DNA from: VRUE01 sp963697915
GTDB taxonomy: Bacteria > Actinomycetota > Thermoleophilia > Solirubrobacterales > 70-9
Assembly (NCBI GenBank): GCA_963697915.1
Contig: OY969103.1
Location: 1,488,001-1,552,000 of the forward strand
Length of the DNA stretch: 64,000 bases
Reading direction: 5' to 3'
Below, piece after piece: positions 1 through 12,000 of this stretch. The notes under the pieces were generated by a model. It was not told the DNA's origin. It made no database searches and saw only the letters and a program-made list of their open reading frames with translations. The position numbers and the translations under genes were made by a program. Numbering within the stretch: the first letter of the stretch is position 1; every line of letters begins with the position of its first letter.

Positions 1-781
1 CGCGGGTGAGGCGGTGGGCGAGGTAGACGGGGACGATCGAGATCAGCACGACCAGCACGGCGACGACGTTGACGATCGGCAGCTGGTTGGGCCGGAAGAG
101 GTTGCGGAAGATCCAGATCGGCAGCGTTTCCTCGGCAGCCCCGATCGTGAACGTGGTGACGATGATCTCGTCGAAGGAGAGGGCGAAAGCGAGCAGGCCG
201 CCGGCGACAAGCGCCGTTTTCAGGTTGGGCAGGGTGACGAAGCGGAAGGTCTGCCAGGCGCGGGCGCCGAGGTCGGCCGAGGCCTCCTCCAGGGAGGTCG
301 AGACGCGGCGCAGGCGGGCGACGGCGTTGTTGTAGACGACGACGATGCAGAAGGTGGCGTGGCCGACGACCACCGTGAAGAGACCGAGGTCGATGCCGAG
401 GACCTGGGTGAAGGTGTTGCTGAGAGCGACGCCGGTGACGATTCCGGGCAGCGCGATCGGCAGGATCACCAGGAAGGAGATCGTCTCGCGACCGAAGAAG
501 CGGTGGCGGGCGACGGCGAGCGAGGCGAGGGTGCCGAGCAGGAGCGCGATCGCGGTCGCCGCCAGGCCCGCTTTCAGCGAGGTGAGCAGGGCGTCGCGGG
601 CATCCTGGCTCTCGATCGCCTTCGGGAACCAGTCGAGGGTCAGGCCCGGTGGCGGCCACTCGAGGATGTTGCTCGAGTTGAAGGCGTAGATTGCGATCAC
701 GATCAGCGGCACGTAGATGAAGACGAGGCCCGCCGCCACCGCGAGGCGGAGCAGCAAGGTCGATCGTCGCGAGAGCGTCAC
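1..781 (-). CDS. potC: ABC transporter permease, PotC type (partial, 3' end outside window)
   Basis: Inner-membrane permease of a polyamine/opine-type ABC importer (BPD_transp_1 family). Translation from a GTG at 781 gives an N-terminal membrane segment (YVPLIVIAIYAFNSS), several further hydrophobic segments and the cytoplasmic EAA loop, read here as EEASADLGARAWQTFRFV, which contacts the ATPase. The start lies 13 bases after the stop of the potB-like permease, so the two are one operon. The last codons lie beyond the left edge. The substrate (spermidine/putrescine or another small cation) is inferred only from family resemblance. Confidence 0.88.
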   Translation of the reverse strand, partial: MTLSRRSTLLLRLAVAAGLVFIYVPLIVIAIYAFNSSNILEWPPPGLTLDWFPKAIESQDARDALLTSLKAGLAATAIALLLGTLASLAVARHRFFGRETISFLVILPIALPGIVTGVALSNTFTQVLGIDLGLFTVVVGHATFCIVVVYNNAVARLRRVSTSLEEASADLGARAWQTFRFVTLPNLKTALVAGGLLAFALSFDEIIVTTFTIGAAEETLPIWIFRNLFRPNQLPIVNVVAVLVVLISIVPVYLAHRLTR

Positions 782-794
782 CGATCCGCCGTCC

Positions 795-1682
795 TCATAT
801 GTGCTCGAAGGCGCCGAGCCGGCGGGCGACCAGCAGGTAGGCGATCATGACGACGATCGGAACCAGGGCGAAGGCCGAGGCCAGGGGCAGGTTGTTGACG
901 ATGTTGTTGAAGACGACGTTGCCGATGAACTGGTCGTTGGAGACGAGCCGCGGCGTGATGTAGTCGCCGAGGGTCAGCGAGAAGGTGAAGATCGAGCCGG
1001 CGACGACCGCCGGGAAGACGAGCGGCAGGATCACCCGCCGGAAGGTGGTGAACGGCGCCGCGCCGAGGTCCTCGGAGGCGCTGATCAGCGAGTTGGGGAT
1101 GCGCGCCAGGCCGGCGTAGATCGGCAGGACCATGTACGGCAGCCAGAGGTAGCTCATCACCAGCCAGACGGCGACGATGCCGAACCCCGGGCCGTGCAGG
1201 CCGAGTGGCTCGAGCGCCCAGTTGATGACCCCGTCGTTGGAGAGCATCGTCCGCCACGAGTAGACCTTGACCAGGTAGCTCGACCAGAGCGGCAGCAGCA
1301 CCGCGACGACGAGGATCGCGGTGGTGCGGCGGCTCGCCACCTTCGCCATGTAGAAGGCGATCGGGAAGGCGAGCACGGCGTCGGTGAGGGTGACCAGCGC
1401 CGCGACCAGGATCGTGCGCCCGGCGATGTCGCGGTAGACCGGTTCGTCGACCAGGGTTTCGATGTTTTCGAGGCCGAAGCTCTGGACGACTTCGCCGGAG
1501 AGCGGGTCGACGGTCCAGAAGGCGGCGATCAGCAGGATCGCCAGCGACCCCAGGTAGCCGATCACCAGCCAGCCGACCGGGCCGGCCAGCAGCGCCCCCG
1601 CCTGCAGCCGGGGGCGGCGCTGGAGGAGGTCGGAGAGCCTGTGGCCCGCCGACCTCCTCTTCACGGCCGCTTCGCTGGCCAT
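795..1682 (-). CDS. potB: ABC transporter permease, PotB type
   Basis: 295-residue permease partner of the downstream PotC-like protein. It has a cytoplasmic N-terminus of about 35 residues, six predicted hydrophobic segments starting at WLVIGYLGSLAILLIAAFW, and an EAA-type loop (SASEDLGAAPFTTFRRV) near residues 200-215. Length fits PotB proteins (about 280-300). It follows the binding-protein gene after 18 bases and precedes potC by 13, giving the order potA-potD-potB-potC. Substrate specificity is not visible from the sequence. Confidence 0.93.
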   Translation of the reverse strand: MASEAAVKRRSAGHRLSDLLQRRPRLQAGALLAGPVGWLVIGYLGSLAILLIAAFWTVDPLSGEVVQSFGLENIETLVDEPVYRDIAGRTILVAALVTLTDAVLAFPIAFYMAKVASRRTTAILVVAVLLPLWSSYLVKVYSWRTMLSNDGVINWALEPLGLHGPGFGIVAVWLVMSYLWLPYMVLPIYAGLARIPNSLISASEDLGAAPFTTFRRVILPLVFPAVVAGSIFTFSLTLGDYITPRLVSNDQFIGNVVFNNIVNNLPLASAFALVPIVVMIAYLLVARRLGAFEHI

Positions 1683-1700
1683 CGATCGCCGGCCTTGAAA

Positions 1701-2888
1701 TCAGCCTTTGATCGAGGTCCAGGCCTGGACCCAGTCGTTGTAGTCCTTGCAGTCGGTCGAGCCGTTGCCGCAGTCGGAGACCGGCGTCTCCCAGTAGTAG
1801 ACGCGTTTCCAGAAGCCCGGGTCTTCGGCGTGGTATTTGGCGCAGAAGCCTTTCTCCGCGGTCTCTTCGCAGGCCAGGCTCTGGGCCGGCGCCTCGCCAA
1901 AGAATTCCGCGACTTCGGCGTTGACTTTCGGCGAGACGATCCAGTCCATCCACATGTACATGCAGTTGGGGTTCTGGGCTTCGGAGCTGATCATCCAGGT
2001 GTCCGACCAGCCGGTCGCGCCCTCTTTGGGAAGGAACCCCTGGCTCGCCGGGCTGGCGGCGACGGGTTTGCCTTCGTCCAGGAGGACGAAGTACTGGTAC
2101 TGCCAAGTGGTCCCGACCTCGCTGTCGCCACCGCCGAAGGCCGAGATCTGCTTGGCCGCTTCGGACCAGTATTCACCGACGTAGGGGCGCTGTTCTTCCA
2201 GCAGCTCGACCGCGGCTTCGAACTGCTCGTCGTTGAGCGCGTAGGGGTTTTCGATCCCCAGGTCTGGCTGGTGGGCCTTCAGGTAGACGGCCGCGTCGGC
2301 GATGTAGATCGGGTCGTCGTAGGCGCTGATCTTGCCTTTGTACTGGGCCGCTTTCTTCGGATCCAGGATCACGTCCCACGAGGTCGGTGCCGGTTTGACG
2401 TCGTCGTCGTTCCACATCAGCAGGTTGGCGCCGCGTCCGTGCGGAATCCCGTAGGGCTGGCCGTCGAAGGTGTTGTAGGGCTGGTCCTTGAGGTCGGCGA
2501 AGATGGTCTCGTAGTTGGGGACGAGGTCGACGTTGACGGGGTCGACGTCGCCGCCGTCGACCAGCCGGGCCGAGGCGTTGCCGGACGCCGAGACGCCGTC
2601 GTACTGGCCGCTGCGCATCAGCTGCACCATTTCGTCAGAGGTGCCGGCGACCTTGTTGCTCACCTTGCAGCCGGTCTTCTGTTCGAACGGTTTCGACCAG
2701 GCTGGTTCGACGTATCCCGCCCAGGAGATCAGGTTCACCTGCCCCTCTCCTTTGCCGAGCTGGGTCAGCTCTCCGCCGCCGTTGTCGTCGTCCCCACCGC
2801 CGCAGCCGGCGAGCAGCAGCAGGACGGAAAGCAGGCCCGCGATCACCAGCCACGCGACGCGAGCGGAGTGAGCGTTCTCTTTGACCAT
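1701..2888 (-). CDS. potD: Extracellular solute-binding lipoprotein, PotD/spermidine-binding type
   Basis: 395-residue periplasmic-type binding protein tethered as a lipoprotein: hydrophobic stretch 12-27, lipobox LLAGC with Cys29, then a glycine/aspartate-rich linker. The mature part matches SBP_bac_8/PotD-like proteins (LISWAGYVEPAW near the start, the GIPHGRGANLLMWN segment, WMDWIVSPKVNAEVAEFFGEAP near the end). A strong Shine-Dalgarno (AGGAGG) lies inside the last codons of potA, whose stop is directly before this ATG, so translation is coupled. It captures the solute outside the membrane and delivers it to the two permeases. Confidence 0.94.
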   Translation of the reverse strand: MVKENAHSARVAWLVIAGLLSVLLLLAGCGGGDDDNGGGELTQLGKGEGQVNLISWAGYVEPAWSKPFEQKTGCKVSNKVAGTSDEMVQLMRSGQYDGVSASGNASARLVDGGDVDPVNVDLVPNYETIFADLKDQPYNTFDGQPYGIPHGRGANLLMWNDDDVKPAPTSWDVILDPKKAAQYKGKISAYDDPIYIADAAVYLKAHQPDLGIENPYALNDEQFEAAVELLEEQRPYVGEYWSEAAKQISAFGGGDSEVGTTWQYQYFVLLDEGKPVAASPASQGFLPKEGATGWSDTWMISSEAQNPNCMYMWMDWIVSPKVNAEVAEFFGEAPAQSLACEETAEKGFCAKYHAEDPGFWKRVYYWETPVSDCGNGSTDCKDYNDWVQAWTSIKG

Positions 2889-2890
2889 GG

Positions 2891-3889
2891 TCAGTCCTCC
2901 TCTTGGTTAGTCGCCAGCGGGACGGCGACCACGTGTTCGGGCCGCCACCCCACAAGCACCTCCTTCCCCTGCTCAGCGGCGTCGATCGACGCGCCCCCCA
3001 CGTTCTGTTGCACCAGCTGAAGCTCTCCCCCCGCCCTGAGGGCGACCGTGTAGCGGGTCACCATCCCGGTGTAGGTGACGCCCGCGATCCGCCCGGGCTC
3101 GGTCACCAGCCCGTTCGGCGCCCTCCCGGGATCGACCAGCTGGATCTTCTCCGGGCGGATCGTGAAGCGAGTGCCGTCGCGCTCAAGCAGGTTGGAGACG
3201 CCGACGAAGCCGGCGACGAACTCGGTCGCCGGCTGCTCGTAGAGCTCGACCGGCGGGCTGACCTGCTCGACCCGCCCGGCATTGAAGACCGCGATCCGGT
3301 CGCTCATCGCCAGCGCCTCGTCCTGGTCGTGGGTGACGTAGACGAAGGTGATGCCGACCTCGCCCTGGATCGACTTCAGCTCGCTCTGCATCTGCTCGCG
3401 CAGCTTCAGGTCGAGCGCGCCGAGCGGCTCGTCGAGCAGCAGCACCCGCGGCCGGTTGACGATCGCCCTGGCCAGGGCGACGCGCTGGCGCTGCCCGCCG
3501 GAGAGCTCGGCGGGCTTGCGCTCGCCGTAGTCCGGCAGGCGGACCATCGCCAGGGCCTCGTCACGGCGCCGCTTGCGCTCCGACTTGTGAACCGAGGCGA
3601 CGCGCAGGCCGTACTCGACGTTCTCGCCGACCGTCATGTGGGGGAAGAGGGCGTAGTCCTGGAAGACCGTGTTGACCGCGCGGTCGTAGGGAGGGACGCC
3701 TCGCACGTCCTTCCCGGCCAGCTCTATCGAGCCGGCCGTCGGCGTCTCGAAGCCGGCGATCATCCGCAGCGTCGTCGTCTTGCCGGAGCCCGAGGGGCCG
3801 AGCAGGGTGAAGAACTCCCCCGACTCCACCTCCAGGTCGATGCCCGCAACCGCCCCTACCTCGCCGTAGCGCTTGACGAGGTTGGTCAA
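2891..3889 (-). CDS. potA: ABC transporter ATP-binding protein, PotA type
   Basis: 332-residue ATPase of the importer. Visible motifs: Walker A GPSGSGKT (31-38), Q-loop VFQDYALFP (75-83), signature LSGGQRQR (129-136), Walker B VLLLDEP (149-155), H-loop VTHD (185-188), then a TOBE domain in the last ~90 residues. The only standard start in frame is TTG at 3889, which leaves a very short lead into the first beta strand (TNLVKRYG). The frame stays open upstream for 11 more codons reading GVTAPPDIRL, which resembles the usual N-terminus of the family, so the true start may be non-standard. First gene of the operon. Confidence 0.93.
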   Translation of the reverse strand: MTNLVKRYGEVGAVAGIDLEVESGEFFTLLGPSGSGKTTTLRMIAGFETPTAGSIELAGKDVRGVPPYDRAVNTVFQDYALFPHMTVGENVEYGLRVASVHKSERKRRRDEALAMVRLPDYGERKPAELSGGQRQRVALARAIVNRPRVLLLDEPLGALDLKLREQMQSELKSIQGEVGITFVYVTHDQDEALAMSDRIAVFNAGRVEQVSPPVELYEQPATEFVAGFVGVSNLLERDGTRFTIRPEKIQLVDPGRAPNGLVTEPGRIAGVTYTGMVTRYTVALRAGGELQLVQQNVGGASIDAAEQGKEVLVGWRPEHVVAVPLATNQEED

Positions 3890-3967
3890 GCGGATGTCGG
3901 GTGGTGCAGTTACACCAAGACGTTAGCCCCAGGACCTCAGGAAATCAAAGAGGAACGCGCCGCGATC

Positions 3968-4006
3968 CTCACGCGTTTTCCCTGAGATAGAGGGAAAACG
4001 CGTGAG
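3968..4006 (-). terminator. Perfect 16-bp hairpin after the NlpC/P60-like gene
   Basis: Arms 3968-3983 and 3991-4006 are exactly complementary with a 7-base loop (GAGATAG). It begins six bases past the stop of the hydrolase gene (4012) and before potA, so it probably ends hydrolase transcription. There is no obvious U-tract. Confidence 0.65.
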
Positions 4007-4011
4007 TTTGG

Positions 4012-4572
4012 CTAGAAGCCGAGGGGGTGGCGGGCGACGAAGCCGGCGCCGGGGCGCACTTCCTCGTGCCAGCTGGGCCCGGTTTTGCCGTCGCCGTTGC
4101 CGGAGGTGTCCCAGCGGTAGCCGGCGATCACCGCGTAGGTGTGGCCGGGGTTCGCGTAGACGGTGATCCAGCGCCCTTCGCCGCTCGTCCCCCAGCTGGC
4201 CAGCGGGCCCGAAGGCATCGGGCTGGTGAGGAAGTTGCCGCCGCGCAGGGCGTAGCTGACCGAGCCCGAGCAGTCGTAGCCGCGGTCCTCCCAGCGAGCG
4301 TGGCCGCCACCGTAGATGTAGGGCTTGTTGCGGATCCGGTTGGCGAAGGCGATCACGCGCTTCACCCGGGGCGGGGCGGACTGGGGCGGGACCAGCATCC
4401 CGTTGTCCAGCAGCCGCGCTTTCGGCGTCGGCGTGCACATGTCGACTTCGGCGGGCGTGAGGCCACCGCCGTCGCAGACGGCGGAAGCGCCCGCGGGAAG
4501 GATCATCGCGAGGATCACCGGCAGGGCCAGTACGGCCAATCCCGCTTTCAGCTTTGAGCTGTTCTTAAGCAA
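4012..4572 (-). CDS. Secreted NlpC/P60-like (C40-type) cell-wall hydrolase
   Basis: 186 residues with a signal peptide (hydrophobic 10-26, cleavage near AGASA at 27-31). The mature part contains YDCSG (Cys101) and GHTYAVI (His144), the Cys-His pattern of NlpC/P60-like endopeptidases that cut peptidoglycan stem peptides. Start is TTG at 4572, chosen because GAAGGAG lies about 9 bases upstream. The leader carries a c-di-AMP riboswitch, a regulator known to control cell-wall hydrolases in actinobacteria, which independently supports the call. The catalytic domain is short and divergent, so exact bond specificity is unknown. Confidence 0.82.
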   Translation of the reverse strand: MLKNSSKLKAGLAVLALPVILAMILPAGASAVCDGGGLTPAEVDMCTPTPKARLLDNGMLVPPQSAPPRVKRVIAFANRIRNKPYIYGGGHARWEDRGYDCSGSVSYALRGGNFLTSPMPSGPLASWGTSGEGRWITVYANPGHTYAVIAGYRWDTSGNGDGKTGPSWHEEVRPGAGFVARHPLGF

Positions 4573-4579
4573 ACCGATC

Positions 4580-4722
4580 TCCTTCGTCGGCCTACGGGGT
4601 TAGCTGTCGGGCTGGCGCGAAAGGAGCCTGCGCCTCCGTCCAAGTCGGACGAATTAGCCCCGAAAACGTGGTTCCCCCGCTCCCACAGCGCCTTTGGCGG
4701 GTGGGACTCGGCGTTTCGGTTG
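4580..4722 (-). promoter_or_regulatory. c-di-AMP riboswitch (ydaO/yuaA class) in the hydrolase leader
   Basis: On the minus strand the leader holds, in order, the conserved blocks I know from actinobacterial ydaO elements: GAGTCCCACCC, GGGAGCGGGGGAACCA, GGGGCTAATTCG (where GGGGTGAAT is usual), a CCTTTCGCGCC segment, and CGACAGCTAACCCCGTAGGC just before GAAGGAG. A TACACT -10-like box sits at 4738-4743 (minus strand), placing the transcription start close to the element's 5' end. In this class c-di-AMP binding usually turns expression of cell-wall hydrolase or transporter genes off. The call rests on remembered consensus, not on a covariance-model score. Confidence 0.85.
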
Positions 4723-4848
4723 TTCGGAACGGACGGCAGTGTAGACGATTGCCCGGACCGGCGCTCACAAAAAACCAACATTTTGTGGCCATTCGCACTT
4801 GGACCCCGGTTTCCTGTCGGCCACCCGGCTGGTACCTTGCGCGCTGGG

Positions 4849-5652
4849 ATGGACCTTTCAGGCCGCACCGCACTGCTCACCGGCGCCACCGGCGGCCTCG
4901 GCCGGGCGATCGCCACGGCGCTCGCGGGCCGCGGCTCGAAGCTGGTCCTCAGCGGCCGCAAGCCCGAGGCGCTCGAGGCGCTCGCCGCCGAGCTGCCCGG
5001 CGACGGGCATCGCACCGTGCCCAGCGACCTGGCCGCGCCCGGTGCCGCCGAGAAGCTCGCCGCCGAGGCCGGCGAGGTCGACATCCTCGTTGCCAACGCG
5101 GGCCTGCCCGGCTCGGGCCGGCTCAACAGCTTCACCCCGGATGAGCTGACCGGCACCCTGCGGGTCAACCTCGAGGCGCCGATCCTGCTCGCCCGCGCCC
5201 TCGAGCCGGCGATGCTGGAGCGCGGCGCCGGCCACATGGTCTTCATCTCCTCGCTCTCGGGCAAGTCGGCGACGCCGCTCTCCTCGGTCTACAACGCGAC
5301 CAAGTTCGGCCTGCGCGGCTTCTCGCTCGGTCTCCGCGCCGACCTCGGCCCGCAGGGGATCGGCGTCTCGCTCGTCTCCCCGGGGACGATCCGCGAAGCC
5401 GGCATGTACGCCGACTCCGGAGCCGACCCGATCCCCGGCCTCGGCACCGGCTCCCCGAAGCAGGTCGCCGACGCGGTCGTCAAGGCGGTGGAGCGCGACA
5501 AGGCCGAGATCACCGTGGCGCCGATCCAGCAGCGCTTCCTCGCCCACTTCGCCCTCGCCACCCCGGCCTTCTCGGTCAAGGTCTCCAGCGGCTCCGCCGG
5601 CCAGAAGGCCGCGGAAGCCGTGGTCAACGGCCAGCTCGACAAGAAGACATAG
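4849..5652 (+). CDS. Short-chain dehydrogenase/reductase (classical SDR)
   Basis: 267-residue Rossmann oxidoreductase. NAD(P)-binding motif TGATGGLG (11-18), NAG motif (83-85), catalytic Ser135 with Y148-x-x-x-K152 (YNATK). I start at the ATG at 4849 because it places the first beta strand (MDLSGRTALLTGATG) at the usual distance; an upstream in-frame ATG at 4720 would add 43 residues of unrelated composition running into the riboswitch. Stops 43 bases before aconitase. Substrate unknown. Confidence 0.9.
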   Translation: MDLSGRTALLTGATGGLGRAIATALAGRGSKLVLSGRKPEALEALAAELPGDGHRTVPSDLAAPGAAEKLAAEAGEVDILVANAGLPGSGRLNSFTPDELTGTLRVNLEAPILLARALEPAMLERGAGHMVFISSLSGKSATPLSSVYNATKFGLRGFSLGLRADLGPQGIGVSLVSPGTIREAGMYADSGADPIPGLGTGSPKQVADAVVKAVERDKAEITVAPIQQRFLAHFALATPAFSVKVSSGSAGQKAAEAVVNGQLDKKT

Positions 5653-5695
5653 GGCCGGCGCGCCGCCGGTCGCGGCGGACTCCTAGGATGGTGTT

Positions 5696-8491
<2,796 letters not shown>

Positions 8492-8691
8492 CGCCGGGCT
8501 CTCGAGCGCGAGCGCGGTACAGCGGGGCCGCGGGAGGCAGGGGGTCCGCGCGACCCTCACTGCACCTATGCGTCGGTAGCCAGGGAGGGATGCCGACGCG
8601 CCTGCTCCTTCGGGCGGGACTGCCCAAGTGGAACAGTCAGTAACTAGCTATAGCGCCTGTGAGCGCCGAGGTCAAGGTATTTCGAGCGGAT
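8492..8691. other. Intergenic region between convergent acnA and the DUF3817-like gene
   Basis: 200 bases without a supported gene. A 7-bp inverted repeat (8570-8576 with 8593-8599, GCGTCGG/CCGACGC, 16-base loop) could be a weak terminator. I see no tRNA or other RNA gene. Confidence 0.4.
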
Positions 8692-9021
8692 TTACGGGGA
8701 TTCCACGACTTTCTGTGGAGAATCACTGATGCCCCAGCCACGCCGCTCGATCAACTCGATTCCGATCACACTGCCAACCGGACCGACCGGGGTGAGGGTC
8801 GCGGCGAGCAGGGTGTAGGGGGACTCGCGCTTGACGCAGGCGACCCAGATCAGCAGGCAGAGGGCGATGAAGCCGAGCCCGTGGGCCCAGCCGAAGATCA
8901 TCGTCGCGGTCTCGAACCCGGGTGCCAGCCAGAAGACCATCAGCCCGGCGAACACCGCCAGCTCGGCCCAGGAGAACCGCTTGACCCAGACGAAGAGCGG
9001 TCCCGGGACGGGCTTGCGCAT
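8692..9021 (-). CDS. Small integral membrane protein, DUF3817-like
   Basis: 109 residues with about three hydrophobic segments (residues 19-34, 41-62 and 69-90) and the WAHGLGFI stretch typical of DUF3817 proteins. The ATG at 9021 overlaps the kgd stop (TGATG), so it is translationally coupled to the 2-oxoglutarate dehydrogenase gene. Function unknown; the coupling suggests co-expression with central metabolism but nothing more. Confidence 0.8.
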   Translation of the reverse strand: MRKPVPGPLFVWVKRFSWAELAVFAGLMVFWLAPGFETATMIFGWAHGLGFIALCLLIWVACVKRESPYTLLAATLTPVGPVGSVIGIELIERRGWGISDSPQKVVESP

Positions 9022-12000
9022 CAGGCGCCGGCGGTGAGCGCGGTGAGCACGATCCGCTCTTGCTCGCGCGCGTGGGCGATCGAGTAGCCCTCGCCCGGGC
9101 TGGCCCGCGTCGGCCGCCCGACGTAGCCGAGCTCGACGCCCTCCGGCAGGAGGTCGGGGAGGCGCCGCGACATCACCTTCCAGCAGCCCATGTTGCGCGG
9201 CTCCTCCTGCGCCCAGACGATCTCCTTCAGGTTCGGGTAGGAGGCGATCAGCTCGCTGAGCTGGTCTTTCGCGAAGGGGTAGAGCAGCTCGACGCGGGCG
9301 ATCGCGACGTTCTCCGCCGTCGCCCGCCGCTCGCTGGCGTCGATGTCCCAGAAGACCTTGCCGGTGCAGAGCACGAGCCGCTCGACCTTCTCGCGGCGCT
9401 CGGCGGCGGCCGGGTCGTCGAGGATGAAGTGGAAGTGGCCGCTGGTCAGTTCGTCGGCGCTGGCCGAGGCGCGGCCCAGCCGCAGCAGGCCCTTGGGGGT
9501 GAAGACGATCAGCGGCCGCGGCTTGCGGATCAGCGCCTGGCGGCGCAGCAGGTGGAAGTACTGGGCGGCGGTGCTGGGGTTGGCGATGCGGATGTTGCCC
9601 TCGGCGGCGAGGGCGAGGAAGCGCTCGATGCGGGCGCTCGAGTGCTCGGGGCCCGAGCCCTCGTAGCCGTGCGGCAGCAGCAGCGTGAGGCGGCTGGTCT
9701 GCCCCCACTTGGCCTCGCCGGAGACGATGAAGCTGTCGATGATCACCTGGCCGGCGTTGCCGAAGTCGCCGAACTGCGCCTCCCAGAGGACGAGCGCGCT
9801 CGGGGTCGCCGTCGAGTAGCCGTACTCGAAGCCGAGGCAGGCGGTCTCCGAGAGCGGGCTGTTGTAGATCTCGAAGGGGGCGCGGGCCGCCTCGAGGTTC
9901 TGCATCGGGCAGTACTCGAGGCCGGTGTTCTCGTCGTGGTAGACGAGGTGACGGTGGGAGAAGGTGCCGCGCTCGGTGTCCTGCCCGGTGAGGCGGATGT
10001 GGACGTCCTCGCTGAGCAGCGAGGCGAAGGCGAGCGCCTCGGCGTGGCCGAACTCGATCCCACCCTCCTCGAGGGCCTTGCCGCGGTTCTCCAGCGGCTT
10101 GCGCAGCTTGCGGTGGATCGTGAAGCTCTCCGGGACCTCGAGCAGGGCCTGGTTGAGCCGCGCCAGCTTCTCCGCCGGCACCGCGGTCTCGACCGGGGGG
10201 CTGGCGCTGCGGTCGAGTTCGCCGGTGCTCGAGGTGGTCACGGTCGGATCTTCGTAGTCGCCGAGCTCCATCTTGCGACGCAGGTCCTTGAGCGCCGCCG
10301 ACATCTCCTCGTTGCGCGCCTTGTGGGCGTTCTCGACGTCCTCGCTGGAGATCACGCCCTCGTCGACCAGCTTCTTGGCGTAGAGCTCGGAGACCGGCGG
10401 GTGCGCCTTGATCTTGGCGGCGACCGTCGGCTGCGTGTAGGCCGGCTCGTCGGTCTCGTTGTGGCCGAAGCGGCGGTAGCCGATCACGTCGATGACGATG
10501 TCGCGTCCCCAGCGCTCGCGGTAGGCCATCGCCAGGCGGATCGCCGCCGAGCAGGCCTCGACGTCATCGGCGTTGACGTGGACGATCGGGATGTTGAAGC
10601 CCTTGGCGACGTCGCCGGCGTAGGGGGTCGAGCGGGCGTCCTCGGGGTCGGTGGTGAAGCCCACCTGGTTGTCCTGGATGATGTGGATCGTGCCGCCGGT
10701 GCTGTAGCCGCGCAGCGCCTGCAGGTTGAGGGTCTCGGTGACGACGCCCTGGCCGGGGAAGGCGGCGTCGCCGTGCAGCAGCACCGGCACCGCGCGCTTC
10801 GGCTCGTGGGTCAGCTTCGAGCCGTCGAACTCGGACTGTGAGAAGCGGGTGCCGCCCTCGACCACCGGGTCGACGAACTCGAGGTGGCTTGGGTTGGGGT
10901 AGAGGCGGACGGCGATCTTCTCGCCCTCGCTGGTCTCGTAGGTCCCCTGGTGGCCGTAGTGGTACTTGACGTCGCCGGTGCCGCCGTGGGGGATCGCGGC
11001 GACAGCCTTGACCTGCTCGATCTGTTTGGCACCCTCGAACTCGGCCAGGATCGACTCGACCGGGCGGCCCAGGTTGTGGGCGAGGACGCTGAGCCGGCCG
11101 CGGTGGGCCATGCCGAAGACGACTTCCTGGGCGCTCGCCCGGTAGGCGAGGGTGACGAGCTCGTCGAGCATCGGCACGATCGCGTCGAGGCCCTCGATCG
11201 TGAAGATCTTCTGGCCCAGGTAGGCCTTCTCGATGAAGCGCTCGAACTCGAAGACGTCGATCAGGCGGCCGAGCAGGCGGCGTTTCTCGTCCTCGGCGTG
11301 GGGCTGGCGGTGGGCGCCGGTCTCGACCATCTCGCGCAGCCAGGTGCGCTGCGAGTGCGAGGAGAGGTGCTCGAACTGGTAGGCGATCGTGCCGCAGTAG
11401 GCCTCGCGCAGGCGCGGCAGCACGTCGAGCAGGGTCTCGCCGGGGACGCCGATGCGGAGCACCGAGGCCGGCACGCGCGCCATCAGCTCCGGCGTCAGGT
11501 TGAGGTTCTCGGGCTGGATCGCCGGGTCGCCCTTGGGCTCTGAGCCGAGCGGGTCGAGGCGGGCGGCGAGGTGGCCGTGGGTGCGGTAGCCCTTGAGCAG
11601 CGAGGTTGCTGACTGGACAGCGCTCAGCAGCTCCTCGTCGGGCTGCTGGTCGGGAGCGGCCGCGGCCGGCGCCGGTGCGGCCGAGAGCGGTGGCGCCGAG
11701 GCCGATGCCGCGTGGGCGGCGGTGAGCGCACCGGCGTCGATGCCGAGGTCGGTGGCGAGCGCCTCGTAGAACTCGCCCTCGCCTTCGAGCAGCTCTTCGA
11801 TCCGGCGCAGGAAGGCACCCGACTCGGCGCCCTGGATGACGCGGTGGTCGTAGGTCGAGGTCAGCGTCATCACTTTCGAGACGCCGAGCTGGCGCAGCCG
11901 CTCCGGCGTCGCGTGCGCCCACTCGGGCGGGTAGGCGATCGCGCCGGCGGCGATGATCGCGCTCTGGCCCTTCATCAGGCGGGGGACCGAGGCGACGGTG

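Noticed and set aside
717..3020. Long plus-strand open frame opposite potB, potD and potA
   Set aside because: It is antisense to three well-supported ABC genes and is Asp/Arg/Val-rich in the way GC-driven shadow frames are.
8561..8650. tRNA-like stretch after acnA
   Set aside because: No cloverleaf, no GGTTCGAATCC-type T-loop and no anticodon stem can be drawn.
9060..10841. Plus-strand open frame opposite kgd
   Set aside because: Shadow of the E1 coding region; no recognisable motif.
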